This document shows, in pieces, positions 1 through 8,489 of a stretch of 52,597 bases of DNA (positions are counted from its first letter, which is position 1; every line of letters begins with the position of its first letter). The DNA is taken from the NCBI GenBank assembly GCA_035713725.1, contig DASTMZ010000126.1:1-52597 (forward strand). Reading direction: 5' to 3'. The notes beneath the pieces are model-generated. The model saw only the letters and a program-made list of their open reading frames with translations. It did not search any database and had not been told where the DNA came from. The stretch is from DASQPR01 sp035713725 (GTDB taxonomy: Bacteria > Actinomycetota > Actinomycetes > Mycobacteriales > Micromonosporaceae). The position numbers were made by a program, and so were the translations under genes.

Positions 1-756
1 CACGCGTGGCTTGATCCGCACTAACGTGGCGCGTCCGATCGACCCGGCGACGACGACGTCGAGCAGTCCGTCCGTCGCGTCTGCCGCCGGACAGATGCGC
101 ATTCCGCCGCCGTAGGCCGGGGTGTTGCCGATCGCCACCAGCACCGCTGCCAACTGGTGCACGACGCCGTCGAGGGTCAGCGTGTAGGGGCGCGGTCGCA
201 GCCGTAGCAGCTCCGCGAAGATCGCGAGGTCGTAGCGCCGCGGTCCGCGCGGAAACCGCATACGGTTCGCTCGTTCGTTCACGATCGCGTCGAATCCGGC
301 GCCGAGCACCGCGCCGAACCATCGCACCGAGCCGTCCGTCGACTCCATCCGAGCAAGGTCGATCCGGCGGCGTGCACCATGCTCGAGCGACGCAACGATG
401 GCGTCTGCGGCGGAGCGCGGGTCGAGCGGTAGACCGATCTCGCGGACGAAGTCGTTGCCAGTGCCCATCGGCACCGCACCGAACGGGATCTCGGTGCCGG
501 CCACCGCCTGGAGCGCAAGGTTGACCGTACCGTCGCCGCCCATCGCGACGACGGCGCCCGCGCCGCCCGCAACCGCGTCGTGCGCCGCGGACATCGCGGC
601 GTCCGCGGAATCCGCCTCCAGCACACGCACCTCGCGGCCCGTGGTTCGCAAGCGATCCACCACCATTGGTACGGCGGACCGATGGCGGCCGCGGCCGGCA
701 GATGGATTGATCAGCACGGCGATCGGGCCGCTCGACTCGGATGGGTCTGCGTTCAC
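1..756 (-). CDS. Diacylglycerol kinase family lipid kinase, 3' part beyond the window edge
   Basis: The frame stays open for 252 codons from a GTG at 756 down to base 1, so the C-terminus lies outside the window. The glycine-rich catalytic loop GGDGT sits at residues 73-77. It is followed by PMGTGNDFVREIG and by a later ATPase-like GNTPAYGGGMRICP segment, the layout of the DAGK catalytic domain (YegS/DgkB family, usually about 300 residues). These enzymes phosphorylate diacylglycerol or related lipids at the inner membrane face using ATP. The start lies 13 bases after the tatC stop on the same strand, which suggests translation coupled to the tat genes. There is no clear ribosome binding site. 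The lipid substrate cannot be told from sequence; sphingosine-kinase-like relatives share the fold. Confidence 0.85.
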   Translation of the reverse strand, partial: MNADPSESSGPIAVLINPSAGRGRHRSAVPMVVDRLRTTGREVRVLEADSADAAMSAAHDAVAGGAGAVVAMGGDGTVNLALQAVAGTEIPFGAVPMGTGNDFVREIGLPLDPRSAADAIVASLEHGARRRIDLARMESTDGSVRWFGAVLGAGFDAIVNERANRMRFPRGPRRYDLAIFAELLRLRPRPYTLTLDGVVHQLAAVLVAIGNTPAYGGGMRICPAADATDGLLDVVVAGSIGRATLVRIKPRV

Positions 757-768
757 GTCGGGATCAGG

Positions 769-1686
769 TCACGTGAAGTCGTCGTACCGTCGCTCGATCG
801 GCTGCGCCGGTGCCACCGGCTCCGGTGCCGCGATCGGCTCGCCCGCCGCGATCTCGTCGTGCTCGTCGAGCGGCGATAGTTCGTCATCGCTGAGATCGCC
901 GTAGAGCGTCTTGCGGCGCCGTCGCCGGTCGTTCAGCAGCGCGAACGCGACCGCACCGAAATAGAGGATCGCCATGCACGTGGCGAGGATGCTCATGCCG
1001 AACGGATCCGGCGTCGGCGTGACGATCGCGCCGAACAGGAACATCAGGAAGATCGCCTGCCGCCACCAGCCGAGCAGGCGCTTGCCGCTCGCGAGACCCG
1101 CGAGATTCAGCATCACGATCAGCAACGGGAACTCGAAGCCGGCGCCGAACAGCAGCATCATCTTCGTGACGAAGCCGAAGTAGCCATTGATCCCGACGAC
1201 CACGTTGAAGTTCCCGGCACCGAGGAAGAAGTGCAGGCTCTTCGACACGATCAGGTGCGCGAGCACGACGCCGGCGGCGAAGAGCGGCGCGGCGATCGCC
1301 GCGAAAATGTACGTGTAGCGACGCTCGTGCCGGTGCAGCCCGGGCGCGATGAACGCCCACAGCTGGTAGAGCCAGACCGGCGCACCGAGCAACAGGCCGA
1401 CGTAGAGTGCGACCTTTAGTGTCACCAGCCAGCTGTCGAGCGGGCCGCCGGCCGAGAACGTGCACGCCGCGTTGGGCGTCTTGCCTGCTTGGAACTGGCA
1501 ATACGGCGCGATGAGGAAGTTGATCACGCGCTGTGCGACGAAGAAACCGACGATGGTGCCGACCGCGATGCCGAGCGAGCCCTTGAACAACCGGCCACGC
1601 AACTCACGCAAATGCTCGAACAGCGTCATGGAGCCGTCCGAGGCACGCTGGAACTGCGTGACTCGCTTAACCTGCTGGGCGGACAC
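769..1686 (-). CDS. tatC: Sec-independent (Tat) translocase subunit TatC
   Basis: TatC is the multispanning receptor of the twin-arginine pathway and exports folded proteins with TatA. The family signature near the N-terminus is present (MTLFEHLRELRGRLFK), followed by about six hydrophobic segments and a long charged, proline-rich cytoplasmic tail after the RRRRRK cluster. The full reading gives 305 residues from a GTG at 1686. An ATG at 1629 would start directly at the conserved MTLFEHLREL and give 286 residues, and neither has a good ribosome binding site. The gene lies 21 bases downstream of tatA on the same strand, the usual actinobacterial tatA-tatC pair next to pafBC. Confidence 0.95.
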   Translation of the reverse strand: MSAQQVKRVTQFQRASDGSMTLFEHLRELRGRLFKGSLGIAVGTIVGFFVAQRVINFLIAPYCQFQAGKTPNAACTFSAGGPLDSWLVTLKVALYVGLLLGAPVWLYQLWAFIAPGLHRHERRYTYIFAAIAAPLFAAGVVLAHLIVSKSLHFFLGAGNFNVVVGINGYFGFVTKMMLLFGAGFEFPLLIVMLNLAGLASGKRLLGWWRQAIFLMFLFGAIVTPTPDPFGMSILATCMAILYFGAVAFALLNDRRRRRKTLYGDLSDDELSPLDEHDEIAAGEPIAAPEPVAPAQPIERRYDDFT

Positions 1687-1707
1687 GGCTATCCGATCAC
1701 GCGACGA

Positions 1708-1980
1708 TCAGTTGTCGTGAACGCGTTGTGCGGGATCGTGCGCGGATGTCGACGTGTGCTGGTTGTGGTCGATCTGCGGACGACCGTCCAACGGTGTACG
1801 GCCGTTCTGCGCCTCGGCCTTCGCCTGGACGTCGTCCTCCTGCATGCCCTTGACCTCGGACTTCAAGATCCGCATCGAGCGGCCGAGCGACCGCGCCGCG
1901 TCCGGCAGCCGCTTCGCGCCGAACAGCAGGATCAACAGCACGACCAAGACTGCGATGTGCCATGGCCTCAAGCTGCCCAT
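1708..1980 (-). CDS. tatA: Twin-arginine translocase subunit TatA
   Basis: This is a 90-residue protein with one N-terminal membrane helix (WHIAVLVVLLILLFGAKRLP), the conserved FG-x-KRLPD hinge, an amphipathic helix (ARSLGRSMRILKSEV) and a charged, disordered tail, exactly the TatA plan. TatA oligomerises to form the pathway used by folded Tat substrates. The ATG at 1980 was chosen over an upstream in-frame start at 2001 because GAGAGG stands 8 bases before it and the family begins at MGSLRPWH. It is followed directly by tatC. Confidence 0.95.
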   Translation of the reverse strand: MGSLRPWHIAVLVVLLILLFGAKRLPDAARSLGRSMRILKSEVKGMQEDDVQAKAEAQNGRTPLDGRPQIDHNQHTSTSAHDPAQRVHDN

Positions 1981-2189
1981 GCGCCACCTCTCACCACTCA
2001 AGCCGGTCCAACTGGGCCGACGCCCTATGGTACGTCGGCCGCCCGGCTCATCGAACCGCTGACCTGCCCGGGCCTATCTCATAACGGTCTCGGTTAGGAT
2101 CCCGGACGCTGGCTTGGCGGGTCAACCCGGGTCGGGCAACTCTCAGATGAACGCTCACGCAACCGTGGCGCCGCGCGAAGCCTAATCAA

Positions 2190-2465
2190 TCACGGTCGGT
2201 GACGGCCATTCGGGTCGTCGGCTCGCGCCGCCTTGATCATGGCCAGCTGTTCACTAGTACGTGTGGCCCGCAGCGCGACGAGTCCCAGCGCCGTCTGCAT
2301 CTCGGTGACCTTGGATCGGGTACGCGCGACGTTCGGTTCCTGCCCTAGCTGCGCGCGTCGGACCACCCGGCGAAGCTCACGAAAACCGCCCATGGTGCGC
2401 GTGACGACCACCGCGAACACCAGCAGGCTGCCGACGCATACGCCGAGCACGATCCAGCCGACCAT
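2190..2465 (-). CDS. Small single-pass membrane protein between pafC and tatA
   Basis: This is a 91-residue protein with one N-terminal membrane segment (about residues 3-23, WIVLGVCVGSLLVFAVVVT). A basic, amphipathic, probably helical cytoplasmic part follows (FRELRRVVRRAQLG). The C-terminal half, rich in Thr, Arg and Ala, ends in a charged tail. I do not recognise a named family. It starts 10 bases after the pafC stop on the same strand, so it is probably part of the pafBC-tat transcript. Position and size resemble small hypothetical proteins seen in the same slot in other actinobacteria, but its role is unknown. Confidence 0.75.
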   Translation of the reverse strand: MVGWIVLGVCVGSLLVFAVVVTRTMGGFRELRRVVRRAQLGQEPNVARTRSKVTEMQTALGLVALRATRTSEQLAMIKAARADDPNGRHRP

Positions 2466-2475
2466 GGCGACGACT

Positions 2476-3438
2476 CTATGCCACCGCGGTGTCGTATGCG
2501 GCGAGTGCCCGGTTCGTCTCCTCGCGTACCGCCTCGGCGAGTTCGGGCGGATCGAGCACTACGACGTTCGAACCGAGTCCGAGCACCAGCCGTCGGGCCC
2601 ACAAAAGGTCGCTGGCCCGCAGCGTGACGCGCCACTGCTCGGCGTCCGTGTCGATCACCGACTCGCAGGGGTAGTACTCGGTGATCCATCGCGCATCGCG
2701 GCTGACCAGCAGCGTCACGAGCGGCTGATCCGGACTCGCCTGGAATACTCCGCTGCGGAGGTCGTTCGATCGCGCCTGCCGGGGCAGCGTCGCCGGCTCG
2801 TCGAGCTCGGTGAAGCCGTCGATCCGGTCGACGCGGAACATCCGAACGGCTTCGGCCTGGCGGCACCACGCCTCGACGTACGCGCGGCCGTCGACGAGCA
2901 GCACCCGCATCGGATCGATCACCCGATCGCTGGTCTCGTCGCGGGTGGCCGTGTAGTACGTGATCCGCAACGCCCGACGCCGCTCGACGACGCCGCGGAT
3001 GGTCGCCAGCCGGTCGTCGTCGCCCGGGATCCGGACCGCGACCGGCGCGTCGGCGAGGTCACCAGTGGCCGCCTCGATCTTCGCGAGCGCCCGCTCGATA
3101 GCGTCCTTGCCGTCGATTCCGGGCATCTCCGCAAGCATGCGCAGCGCGACCACAAGCGCGAGCGCCTCGTCCGGCGTGAGTCGCAGCGGCCGGTTGATCC
3201 CGGCGTCATAGGTGATCGTCACCCGATCGCCGTCGAACGCCATGTCGATCAGGTCGCCCGGGCCGTAGCCGGGCAACCCGCACACCCACAGCAGTTCCAG
3301 GTCCTCGCGCAGCTGCTTGTCGGTGACACCGAGCTCGCCGGCCGCCTGCGCGATCTCGATGCCCGGCCGGGCAAGCAGATACGGCACGAGGTTCAGCAGG
3401 CGGGCCACCCGGTCGGCGGCGGTGTTAGTCGGCATCAC
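2476..3438 (-). CDS. pafC: WYL-domain transcriptional regulator PafC
   Basis: This is a 320-residue regulator with an N-terminal winged-helix segment (VARLLNLVPYLLARPGIEIAQAAGELGV). A central WYL domain follows (about residues 150-230, containing YTATRDETSDRVIDPMRV and AYVEAWCRQAEAVRMFRVDRI), then a C-terminal WCX-type extension. In mycobacteria PafB and PafC act together as an activator of the RecA/LexA-independent DNA damage response, with the WYL domain thought to sense single-stranded nucleic acid. Its start overlaps the pafB stop by 4 bases (ATGA), so the two are translationally coupled. Despite the name it is not needed for pupylation. Confidence 0.92.
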   Translation of the reverse strand: MMPTNTAADRVARLLNLVPYLLARPGIEIAQAAGELGVTDKQLREDLELLWVCGLPGYGPGDLIDMAFDGDRVTITYDAGINRPLRLTPDEALALVVALRMLAEMPGIDGKDAIERALAKIEAATGDLADAPVAVRIPGDDDRLATIRGVVERRRALRITYYTATRDETSDRVIDPMRVLLVDGRAYVEAWCRQAEAVRMFRVDRIDGFTELDEPATLPRQARSNDLRSGVFQASPDQPLVTLLVSRDARWITEYYPCESVIDTDAEQWRVTLRASDLLWARRLVLGLGSNVVVLDPPELAEAVREETNRALAAYDTAVA

Positions 3439-4478
3439 ATGGCCTCGGCGGCTACCGCGTCGGCGCTCGCATCAACCGGCTCTGGCGGTCCGTTCCCATC
3501 CGGTGGCGCCCAAGCGGCGGCCATCTGCTTGAGGCGGGCGATGACCGCGTCGCGTACCTCCGGCGGGTCGAGCACCTCCACCTCCGCGCCGTAGCCCACG
3601 ATCCAGGATGCGAATCCACATGCGTCGGTATAGCCGAGCACCACGAGATCGCCATGGTCGGACGGCGTCACGGACTCGGCCCACCGGCGTACCCCCGCGG
3701 CGCGGCCCGGCGTCACGCGCAACGTCGTCCGCTTGGTGTATTCCGGCGGATGCCCGGTCCAGTTCGCGACGTAGCTGATCAGGTCGACGTCGGCCGGCGG
3801 CTGGTAAGCGCCCGCCGGCCCGTGCGACTTGACCGGGCTCACCATGCGGGACAGTCGGAAGCATCGCTCGGCATGCCGGTCGAGGTCGTGGCCGACGACG
3901 TACCACCGGCCACGCCAGCACACCACTCCCCACGGCTGCAGCCGGCGGGTGGTGGCCCGGTCGGCCTCGGGTACCCGGTAGTCGAACGTGACCGCCTGCC
4001 GCGCCCGCGTGGCGGCGGTGAGCGGGCCGAACGCCGCGTCGACTGTGAGCACCGGCTCGACACCGAGCGTGGCCTGGGTATCCACCTCGACACCGGCGGC
4101 GCGTAGCTTCGCGAGGCCGGAGGACGCCGCCTCGGCGAGGCCGGCGTGCCGCCAGAGCCGCGCCGCGATGCCGACCGCGGCCGCCTCATCCGGCGCGAGC
4201 GGAATGTCCGGTAGTGCGTAGTCGCGGCGCGTGATCCGGTAGCCGGGCTCGACCTCGAACGCACTCGACGCGCCGGTCTCCAGCGGAATGCCCAGATCAC
4301 GCAACTCGGCCTTGTCGCGCTCGAACTTGCGTTGGAAGGCCTCGTGGTCCTTCGGATCGTTCGGGTCGTGCTCGTAGCCGGGCACCGTCGCAGCGATCTG
4401 CGCAGCGGTCAGAAACCGCCGCGTAGACAGCAGACAGATGACCAGATTGACCAGTCGCTCCGTGCGGATGCGCGACAC
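3435..4478 (-). CDS. pafB: WYL-domain transcriptional regulator PafB
   Basis: This 347-residue protein has the same plan as PafC: a winged-helix N-terminus (RTERLVNLVICLLSTRRFLTAAQIA), then a WYL domain (LQPWGVVCWRGRWYVVGHDLDR, about residues 185-215) and a C-terminal extension ending in an acidic tail. It is the first gene of a pafB-pafC transcript. The GTG at 4478 is preceded 7 bases upstream by TAGCGT (4486-4491) with no room for a separate ribosome binding site, so I infer a leaderless message. In many actinobacteria pafA sits directly upstream. Here two genes on the other strand lie between them, so pafBC has its own promoter. Confidence 0.92.
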   Translation of the reverse strand: MSRIRTERLVNLVICLLSTRRFLTAAQIAATVPGYEHDPNDPKDHEAFQRKFERDKAELRDLGIPLETGASSAFEVEPGYRITRRDYALPDIPLAPDEAAAVGIAARLWRHAGLAEAASSGLAKLRAAGVEVDTQATLGVEPVLTVDAAFGPLTAATRARQAVTFDYRVPEADRATTRRLQPWGVVCWRGRWYVVGHDLDRHAERCFRLSRMVSPVKSHGPAGAYQPPADVDLISYVANWTGHPPEYTKRTTLRVTPGRAAGVRRWAESVTPSDHGDLVVLGYTDACGFASWIVGYGAEVEVLDPPEVRDAVIARLKQMAAAWAPPDGNGPPEPVDASADAVAAEAM

Positions 4479-4485
4479 TCCTGCG

Positions 4486-4491
4486 ACGCTA
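4486..4491 (-). promoter_or_regulatory. -10 box of leaderless pafB promoter
   Basis: On the minus strand the sequence reads TAGCGT, then 7 bases, then the GTG start of pafB. The spacing fits transcription beginning at the start codon. Confidence 0.55.
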
Positions 4492-4645
4492 GCAAAGCCG
4501 CCGCCCGAACGCCCGTCCTATTGGGCACGCATTGCAGCCGGCTTCGCATCATTCGTAACGCCGCCACCCGTCGTTCTGCTGGGCGTATCACGTTCGGGGA
4601 CGGTGCGCCGACCAGAGGTCCAGGCGCTTCGGCTAGCAATAGCGA

Positions 4646-4651
4646 TAGTGT
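4646..4651 (+). promoter_or_regulatory. -10 box of leaderless DUF3866 gene
   Basis: TAGTGT ends exactly 6 bases before the ATG at 4658. No Shine-Dalgarno sequence lies between, so the transcript should be leaderless. Confidence 0.55.
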
Positions 4652-4657
4652 CGCCGC

Positions 4658-5758
4658 ATGATCCGGTGGCGGGAAGGCACTGTGACCGCGACCGGGCGTC
4701 GCTGGCACGGCGCCATCGAGCTCGAGGTCGCGGTCACCGCGCGCGCCGCGGACGATCCCACGCGGGTACGAGCATTGGCCTATCCGCCGCTGGTCGGCGA
4801 TCCGGTGGTCGGCGACCGCGTGCTGCTCAACATGTCCGCGGTCACGTTGGCGCTGGGTACCGGCGGGTACGCGCTCGTGGTCGCGTTGCCGGACCGGCTG
4901 CCCGATGACGCGCCCGGCTTCGCCACGGCGGCCGGTGGGCACGTGGTCAAGGCGCGCTACACGCCGCTGCAGCCGATCGTGCTCGGTGTCGACGAGGCCG
5001 TGTCCGAGCACCGCCCTGCGATGACATCGGCATCCGACCTCGACGGGTTGCCGGTTGTCGTGGCCGACCTGCATTCCGCGCTGCCCGCGATCGTGGCCGG
5101 CATCGCAGAACGACGACCGACCGCCCGCATCGCGTACGTGATGCTCGACGGCGGTGCACTGCCGGCCTGGTTCTCTCGTACGCTCGACGGCCTTCGTACC
5201 CTTCTGGTCGGCACAGTGACGGTCGGCCAGGCGTACGGCGGGGATCTCGAGGCGTCCAACGTATACTCCGGACTGCTCGCCGCCCGCCATGTGCTGGGAG
5301 CCGACGTCGCTGTCGTCGCGCAGGGTCCGGGAAACCTCGGCACCGGCACGGCGTGGGGCTTCTCAGGCACCGCGGCGGGCGAGGCGGTCAACGCGACCGC
5401 GGTGCTGGGCGGGCGGCCGATCGGTTCGCTGCGCATCTCGGACGCCGATCCGCGAGAACGGCACCTGGGCGTGTCCCATCACAGTCTCACGGCGTACGGC
5501 CGAGTCGCGCTCGCCCGGGCGGACCTGGTGGTGCCCGACGCGTTGCTGCCCGCGCTCGCGGCCCGCGTCAGCGCGCAACTCGAGCCGCTCGCCACACGGC
5601 ACACCATCGTGACCGTCGCCACGGACGGCCTCGACGCGGCATTGCGCGCACTGCCGGTGAAGCTGTCCACGATGGGCCGCGATCTGGATGCCGATCCGGC
5701 GTACTTTCTCGCCGCGGCGGCCGCCGGCCGACACGGTGCGACGCTGTGCGACCGATGA
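4658..5758 (+). CDS. DUF3866 family protein
   Basis: This is a 366-residue soluble protein of the actinobacterial DUF3866 family, recognised from overall sequence: an N-terminal TARAADDPTRVRALAYP segment, then GDRVLLNMSAVTLALGTGGYALVVA and a C-terminal SHHSLTAYGRVALARADLVVP. It contains several glycine-rich turns (VAQGPGNLGTGTAWGFSGTAAGEA) suggestive of a nucleotide or phosphate binding fold, but no catalytic motif I can name. It is divergent from pafB, with a 179-base spacer, and overlaps the next gene by ATGA. Its location inside the proteasome locus suggests but does not prove a link to protein turnover. Function unknown. Confidence 0.85.
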   Translation: MIRWREGTVTATGRRWHGAIELEVAVTARAADDPTRVRALAYPPLVGDPVVGDRVLLNMSAVTLALGTGGYALVVALPDRLPDDAPGFATAAGGHVVKARYTPLQPIVLGVDEAVSEHRPAMTSASDLDGLPVVVADLHSALPAIVAGIAERRPTARIAYVMLDGGALPAWFSRTLDGLRTLLVGTVTVGQAYGGDLEASNVYSGLLAARHVLGADVAVVAQGPGNLGTGTAWGFSGTAAGEAVNATAVLGGRPIGSLRISDADPRERHLGVSHHSLTAYGRVALARADLVVPDALLPALAARVSAQLEPLATRHTIVTVATDGLDAALRALPVKLSTMGRDLDADPAYFLAAAAAGRHGATLCDR

Positions 5759-6558
5759 CAGGCGTCGCTCAGCCCATGCCGCCACCGCCGCGGGTACGCC
5801 GTGCCTTCGGTGCAACCGGGCCACCCCGACTGCTGGTCGGCGGTGAACGGCACACCTGGCGGTGTGGCGACGTCGTCTGCAAGCCGGTCGGCGACGTGGC
5901 CGAATCGGTGTGGCGGGCCGACGTCCTCGATGCGATGCCGGAGTCGCGACTCATCCGGGTCGCCCGGCCGGTTCGTGCCGACGACGGCATGTGGACCTAC
6001 GACGGATGGGAGGCGTGGCGACCGCTCGACGGAGTACCCGACCCGCGCCGCCTGGCCGACGTACGGTGGGCCGGCACCGAATTCCACGCTCTGGTGGCCA
6101 CCGTGCCCCGCCCGGCGTTCCTGGACACGCGGGACAATCGCTGGACGTACGGCGACCGGGTCGCATTCGCGGATGCGGATGTTCCCGACCGTGGGCCATG
6201 GGCGGATGCACTCCGCCGTCTCGCCGCGGCGCGCCAGCCGTTGCCGCTGCCGAATCAGCCGGTGCACGGGGACCTACTGGGAAACGTGCTGTTCGCGCCG
6301 GGTGCCGCACCGGCGATCATCGACTGGGCCGTCTACTTTCGGCCGGCCGTCTGGGCCGACGCGGTCGCGGTCGTCGATGCCGTGGTCTGGCACGCGGCAC
6401 GACTGGCGGCGCTAGCACCCGCCGACGTCGAGCCGGACGTCTGGCGGCAGGCGCTGATCCGCGCGCTCATGTATCGCATGGCCACCAATGTCGCTCGCGG
6501 CCACGAGCGACCGGACGGCTACCGGCCGGTGCTCGACGTCGTGCTGGGCAACGCTTGA
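5755..6558 (+). CDS. Aminoglycoside-phosphotransferase-fold kinase-like protein
   Basis: This 267-residue protein has the APH/choline-kinase catalytic core. It shows a Brenner-type motif HGDLLGNVLF (about residues 166-175), with the catalytic Asp and metal-binding Asn, followed about 10 residues later by IIDWAVYF, the DFG-equivalent Asp. The N-terminal lobe has a Lys in VVCKPVGDVAE that could bind ATP phosphate. It resembles the actinobacterial family TIGR02569. The ATG overlaps the DUF3866 stop, so the two proteins are probably made together. Substrate unknown. Nothing here suggests antibiotic resistance specifically. Confidence 0.75.
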   Translation: MTGVAQPMPPPPRVRRAFGATGPPRLLVGGERHTWRCGDVVCKPVGDVAESVWRADVLDAMPESRLIRVARPVRADDGMWTYDGWEAWRPLDGVPDPRRLADVRWAGTEFHALVATVPRPAFLDTRDNRWTYGDRVAFADADVPDRGPWADALRRLAAARQPLPLPNQPVHGDLLGNVLFAPGAAPAIIDWAVYFRPAVWADAVAVVDAVVWHAARLAALAPADVEPDVWRQALIRALMYRMATNVARGHERPDGYRPVLDVVLGNA

Positions 6559-6598
6559 CGCCGCGGCCGCGATGCAAGCCGTCGCGGATCCGGCGGCG

Positions 6599-6946
6599 TC
6601 AGCCAAGCACCACGAACGCGACGATGCCGGCGACGATCAGCACGAGCAATGCACCCAACAGCCACGTCGGCACCTTGTACTCGCCGCGCCGATTGCGCTC
6701 GATCTCGGCGTGGATGGCGTCGCGGCGCTGGTCGAGGCGCGAACGCGGGCGCGGCGGCCGAGCTGTGGCCCGCTGTGCCGCCGTGAAGCGGGCGAGCGCG
6801 GCCGGCAATCCGCCGGAGTCTGCATCGGCGTTTCCCGTGGCCCGATGAGCGTCTCGGGTGTCCCCGGCGTTTCCTGTCTCCCGACCGGCGCGCGAAGCAC
6901 CGGCCTGGCGGTCGAGCTCGGGCGGCAGGTCGCTCGCCACCGTCAC
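6599..6946 (-). CDS. C-terminally anchored small membrane protein, coupled to pafA
   Basis: This is a 115-residue protein. The N-terminal 45 residues are polar and disordered. A helical, arginine-rich middle part (LDQRRDAIHAEIERNRRGEY) leads to one strongly hydrophobic C-terminal helix (VPTWLLGALLVLIVAGIVAFVVLG), giving a tail-anchored topology with the charged part in the cytoplasm. Its GTG start overlaps the pafA stop (GTGA at 6943-6946), so it is translationally coupled to the Pup ligase. That makes a link to pupylation at the membrane conceivable, but this is inference. No recognised domain. Confidence 0.7.
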   Translation of the reverse strand: MTVASDLPPELDRQAGASRAGRETGNAGDTRDAHRATGNADADSGGLPAALARFTAAQRATARPPRPRSRLDQRRDAIHAEIERNRRGEYKVPTWLLGALLVLIVAGIVAFVVLG

Positions 6947-8301
6947 ATGCTCGCGATGAGTCGTTCCACGCGGTCGTCGAACGCGCGGAACGGGTCCTTG
7001 CAGAGCACGGTGCGCTGCGCCTGATCGTTCAGTTTGAGGTGCACCCAGTCGACGGTGAAGTCGCGGCGGCGGTCCTGCGCGTGGCGGATGAATTCGCCGC
7101 GCAGCCGCGCGCGCGTGGTCTGCGGCGGCGTCTCCTTCGCCTCGAAGATCTCGAGATCGCCGGTCACCCGGTCGACCTGGCCACGCTTTTCCATCACCTG
7201 GTAGAGACCGCGCCCACGGCGCAGATCGTGGTAGGCCAGATCCATCTGCGCCACCCGCGGATGCGCCATCGTGAGGTCGTGACGCTTCGTATACGCCTCG
7301 ATCAACCGGAGCTTCGTCACCCAGTCGATCTCGCGCGCAACCGGCTCGAGGTCACCTGTCTCGACCGCCGTGAGCACGCGGCCCCACAGCTCGACGACCC
7401 GCTTCGCGGTCGGGTCGGCGCCGCGACGGTCGATGAACTCGCTCGCCTTCGCGAAATACTCCTGCTGGATCTCGAGCGCGCTGGCCTCCTTACCGTTGGC
7501 GAGGCGCACCTTGCGGCGACCGGTGATGTCGTGCGAGACCTCACGGATCGCGCGGATCGGGTTCTCCAGCGACAGGTCACGCATCATGACGCCGGCTTCG
7601 ATCATCCGCAGCACCAGGTCCGCGCTGCCGACCTTGAGCAGCGTGGTGACCTCGTTCATGTTCGAGTCGCCGACGATGACGTGCAACCGGCGGTAGCGCT
7701 CGGCGTCCGCGTGAGGCTCGTCACGCGTGTTGATGATCGGCCGCGACCTCGTGGTGGCGCTCGACACGCCCTCCCAGATGTGCTCCGCGCGCTGCGACAA
7801 GCAGAACACCGCGCCGCGCGGTGTCTGCAGCACCTTGCCGGCGCCGCAGATCAGTTGCCGCGTCACAAGGAACGGGATGAGTACGTCAGCCAGCCGACCG
7901 AATTCACCGTGCCGCGAGACGAGGAAGTTCTCGTGGCAGCCGTACGAGTTGCCGGCCGAGTCGGTGTTGTTCTTGAAGAGGTAGATCTCGCCGGCGATGC
8001 CCTCGTCGTGTAGCCGCTTCTCGGCATCCACGAGCAGACCCTCGAGGATCCGTTCGCCGGCACGGTCGTGTGCGACCAGATCGGCCAGTGAGTCACACTC
8101 CGGCGTCGCATATTCCGGGTGCGAGCCGACATCGAGGTAGAGCCGCGCGCCGTTGCGAAGGAATACGTTGCTGGACCGCCCCCATGACACCACGCGCCGG
8201 AACAGGTAGCGCGCGACCTCGTCCGGCGACAGTCGCCGCTGACCCCGGTACGTGCACGTCACGCCGTACTCGGTTTCGAGCCCGAAGATGCGCCGGTCCA
8301 T
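6943..8301 (-). CDS. pafA: Pup-protein ligase PafA
   Basis: PafA joins the C-terminal glutamate of Pup to lysines of target proteins using ATP, marking them for the proteasome. The start MDRRIFGLETEYG carries the family's metal-binding glutamates (E9, E11). GSHPEYATPECDSL, the glutamine-synthetase-like NNTDSAGNSYGCHENF block and the NTRDEPHADAERYRRLHVI block follow. The 452-residue length from ATG 8301 matches the family. An open frame continues upstream to 8412 but those residues are not conserved. The gene is downstream of prcA on the same strand and separated by 188 bases. It is the paralogue of dop in this window. Confidence 0.97.
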   Translation of the reverse strand: MDRRIFGLETEYGVTCTYRGQRRLSPDEVARYLFRRVVSWGRSSNVFLRNGARLYLDVGSHPEYATPECDSLADLVAHDRAGERILEGLLVDAEKRLHDEGIAGEIYLFKNNTDSAGNSYGCHENFLVSRHGEFGRLADVLIPFLVTRQLICGAGKVLQTPRGAVFCLSQRAEHIWEGVSSATTRSRPIINTRDEPHADAERYRRLHVIVGDSNMNEVTTLLKVGSADLVLRMIEAGVMMRDLSLENPIRAIREVSHDITGRRKVRLANGKEASALEIQQEYFAKASEFIDRRGADPTAKRVVELWGRVLTAVETGDLEPVAREIDWVTKLRLIEAYTKRHDLTMAHPRVAQMDLAYHDLRRGRGLYQVMEKRGQVDRVTGDLEIFEAKETPPQTTRARLRGEFIRHAQDRRRDFTVDWVHLKLNDQAQRTVLCKDPFRAFDDRVERLIASM

Positions 8302-8489
8302 GCAACGACAGTAGCCGGACAATCCGGCATCTGGAAGATCATCCGAGGATCTCCACCGGGCATGTCTAACCTGCGTAACCAAGCCGGTTGCGGCGCTCGA
8401 AGCCCGGGTCAACGTTGCCCGTGCGCGGGCGGTGTCGCGGCGAGGACGCGGCGTTCAGAGCCTGGGGATCAGGGGACGCGGATCGGGCG

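Noticed and set aside
5755..6558. Aminoglycoside resistance gene
   Set aside because: Only the general kinase fold is shared. The neighbours and family suggest a conserved chromosomal gene, not a resistance determinant.
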